Positions 62,643 to 64,000 of a stretch of 64,000 nt of DNA are shown in pieces. Source of the DNA: Corallococcus sp. NCRR (GTDB lineage Bacteria > Myxococcota > Myxococcia > Myxococcales > Myxococcaceae); NCBI RefSeq assembly GCF_026965535.1, contig NZ_CP114039.1, positions 9,407,461 through 9,471,460 of the forward strand, in the 5' to 3' direction. A model generated the notes under the pieces. It made no database searches and had not been told where the DNA came from. It saw only the letters and a list, made by a program, of their open reading frames with translations. Position numbers and translations under genes: made by a program. Within the stretch, counting starts at the first letter, position 1; the number at the start of each line of letters is the position of its first letter.

Positions 62643-63611
62643 CTACTCCAGCGGATCCGTCGTGCGCACCACGCGCATCCCGGCGGCGCGGAAGCCCTCC
62701 AGCGCCTCCTTCGCCACGCGCGGGAAGTCCAGCGCCGCGGGCAGCGGCTCCAGCGGAGGCGCGGGCACGGGGCTCATCGCGTCCTCCAGGATGTAGATGT
62801 TCCCCAGCTTCGACTTGTCCGTGCGCTCCAGGGACTGCTGAAGGTCGCGCAGCGTGGACAGCACGCAGTGCGAGCTGGCCTGCCCGAACACGTAGACGCG
62901 GTCGAAGGACAGCAGGTGCTCCATCAGCCGCGCGTTGAACTCGCCCACGCGCTGGCCCTTCACCTGCGTCACCTCCGGCGCCATCACGGAGTAATTCTCC
63001 GTCAGCGGGTGCTCACCCTTCAACTCGAAGTGCGTGGGCGTGTCCCGCACCAGCGCGTGGAAGAGGCTCGCCTCGTACATCGCGGGCACCAGCGCGTGGC
63101 TCTGCCCGCCCAGGAGCGCGTGGTACGGCCAGATGGCCAGCACGTACCGGCCGCTCGCCTCCAGCCCCTCGCAGTACGCCAGGCTCTCCTCCGGATGGCG
63201 CGTGGCCCGCCAGCGGCCCTCCCGCACGTCCTTCGCGGTGATGACCGTCATGGGCGCGGGCGGCCGCCCCTCCGCGTCCTGCCACCACGCCGGGTGGAAG
63301 ATCTGGAAGACCCGGTGCGTGTCCAGCGAGAACACCAGCCCCGTCAGCCGCTCCAGGTGCGTGTACAGCCAGCGCAGCGTGCGCTGCGTGTCCTCCACCG
63401 CGCCCGGGACGAAGAGGCTCGCGCCCGGCGTGCAGAAGGCCACCTGCGCGTCGATGCCGAACGCCGCGATGCGGACCTTGTCCTCGCGGGCCGGGCGCAC
63501 GCGGTGCTCGGCGGCGTAGCGCCAGGCCTCTTGAGAGACCTCCGCCACGCGCTCCAGGTAGAGCTGGCCGACACGTGCGTCGTCGTGGAAACGGGGAAGC
63601 GGCAGCGGCAT
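62643..63611 (-). CDS. Isochorismatase-superfamily hydrolase (nicotinamidase-like)
   Basis: The 322-residue protein has the cysteine-hydrolase fold: catalytic Asp in AAFGIDAQVAFCTPG, Lys in TVITAKDVREGRW, and nucleophile Cys in FGQASSHCVLSTLRDL, as in nicotinamidases and related amidases. A metal-ligand-like DTHRVFQIFHPAWW follows the first motif. It is longer than usual nicotinamidases (about 200), with extra N-terminal and internal segments. It sits 44 bp downstream of a probable nicotinate phosphoribosyltransferase gene, supporting a role in NAD salvage. ATG at 63611 was chosen. Confidence 0.8.
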   Translation of the reverse strand: MPLPLPRFHDDARVGQLYLERVAEVSQEAWRYAAEHRVRPAREDKVRIAAFGIDAQVAFCTPGASLFVPGAVEDTQRTLRWLYTHLERLTGLVFSLDTHRVFQIFHPAWWQDAEGRPPAPMTVITAKDVREGRWRATRHPEESLAYCEGLEASGRYVLAIWPYHALLGGQSHALVPAMYEASLFHALVRDTPTHFELKGEHPLTENYSVMAPEVTQVKGQRVGEFNARLMEHLLSFDRVYVFGQASSHCVLSTLRDLQQSLERTDKSKLGNIYILEDAMSPVPAPPLEPLPAALDFPRVAKEALEGFRAAGMRVVRTTDPLE

Positions 63612-63655
63612 GACGTGCTCTCCAGGCCCGCCCGGTGCCGCCCTGGCCCCTGGCG

Positions 63656-64000
63656 TCAGCGGCCCTGCGGGAAGTGGCGCCGGGTGATGGACTCCACCAG
63701 CGCCTGCGTGGTGGCAGTGTACCCGATGCGCTGCTCCTCCGGCGTCAGGCCTTCGCTGCCCACCAGCGACGGCATGGACGGGGCCGACTCCATCAGCGGG
63801 AAGTAGCCCTGGGGCGTCGCCTCCCCCGCCTGCCCCACCAGCCCCAGCGGCCCCGTGCCCGTGCGGCGGCGGAAGAGGACGGGCGTGCCCGGCACGCTCT
63901 GCTTGCCCTCCGCCAGCTCGTTGCCGAACTTCATCACCGGCGTCGCGCCCGAGCACGACAGCTTGTAGATGGCCGCCACCCGGTCGCGCGTCAGCGCATG
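63656..64000 (-). CDS. Probable nicotinate phosphoribosyltransferase, C-terminal part (runs off the right edge)
   Basis: Only the last 114 residues are visible. The segment VAAIYKLSCSGATPVMKFG, followed by NELAEGKQSVPGTPVLFRRR, has the pattern of the C-terminal region of nicotinate phosphoribosyltransferases (family form: YKL...PVMK...GK...PG...FR). The enzyme makes NaMN from nicotinate. The next gene is a nicotinamidase-like hydrolase, the enzyme that would supply nicotinate. The reading frame is open to the window end, so the start lies beyond it. The assignment is tentative because catalytic residues are outside. Confidence 0.6.
   Translation of the reverse strand, partial: HALTRDRVAAIYKLSCSGATPVMKFGNELAEGKQSVPGTPVLFRRRTGTGPLGLVGQAGEATPQGYFPLMESAPSMPSLVGSEGLTPEEQRIGYTATTQALVESITRRHFPQGR

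Overview
The window is dense, very GC-rich DNA (about 70% by eye, with strong G/C third-position bias). It reads as a chromosome segment of a myxobacterium, most likely Myxococcaceae (Corallococcus/Myxococcus-like). The reasons are the N-terminally extended IF-2, several modular Ser/Thr kinases, DUF4388 (PATAN) signalling proteins, a PP2C phosphatase of the length known for Myxococcus Pph1, many lipoproteins, and frequent GTG starts. No rRNA, tRNA, IS element, integrase or CRISPR array was seen.

Layout. 1-6872 (minus): membrane protein, M23 peptidase, dUTPase, a Ser/Thr kinase fused to an FGE-like domain, an ABC-type substrate-binding protein and the start of purB; the last three overlap by 4 nt. 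7243-18363 (minus): the transcription/translation operon rimP-nusA-ylxR-infB-ylxP-rbfA-truB-(MoaD-like)-rpsO-pnp, with hairpins in the rimP leader, a good rpsO promoter and terminators. 18573-24798 (plus): nitrilase-family amidase; FecR lipoprotein, secreted protein and HD-GYP sensor; DUF971; Ser/Thr kinase with PEGA domain. 24819-30841 (mostly minus): panB-panC-smpB-sspB, a deoxynucleoside kinase, and tsaD-rsmA.

30894-40081 (minus) holds the most unusual content. A response-regulator/DUF4388/TPR membrane protein lies next to a 2,089-residue protein made of DUF4388, about 1,265 residues of charged helical repeats, a linker, a J domain and TPRs. 40116-47163: trmL, DUF192, PP2C phosphatase, a secreted protein, an AmgK/MurU-like kinase-nucleotidyltransferase pair and a cystathionine beta-synthase. 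47257-54172: small unknown proteins, a MaoC hydratase, a discoidin/metallophosphatase lipoprotein, a transsulfuration enzyme, an enoyl-CoA hydratase and stand-alone rlmK. 54190-58323: a Cys-rich lipoprotein divergent from an ECF sigma factor and a zinc-finger/FecR membrane protein. 58295-64000: fxsA, a tail-anchored protein, rlmI, a YkgJ protein, glycerate kinase, an isochorismatase-family hydrolase and the 3' end of a probable nicotinate phosphoribosyltransferase.

The core operon builds ribosomes and handles mRNA. smpB-sspB links tmRNA tagging to ClpXP delivery. The CBS and gamma-enzyme together could perform reverse transsulfuration. The best candidate for an undescribed system is the DUF4388 pair at 30894-40081; the sigma/anti-sigma/Cys-rich lipoprotein locus is second. 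All functions are inferred from reading the translations; no database search was run.
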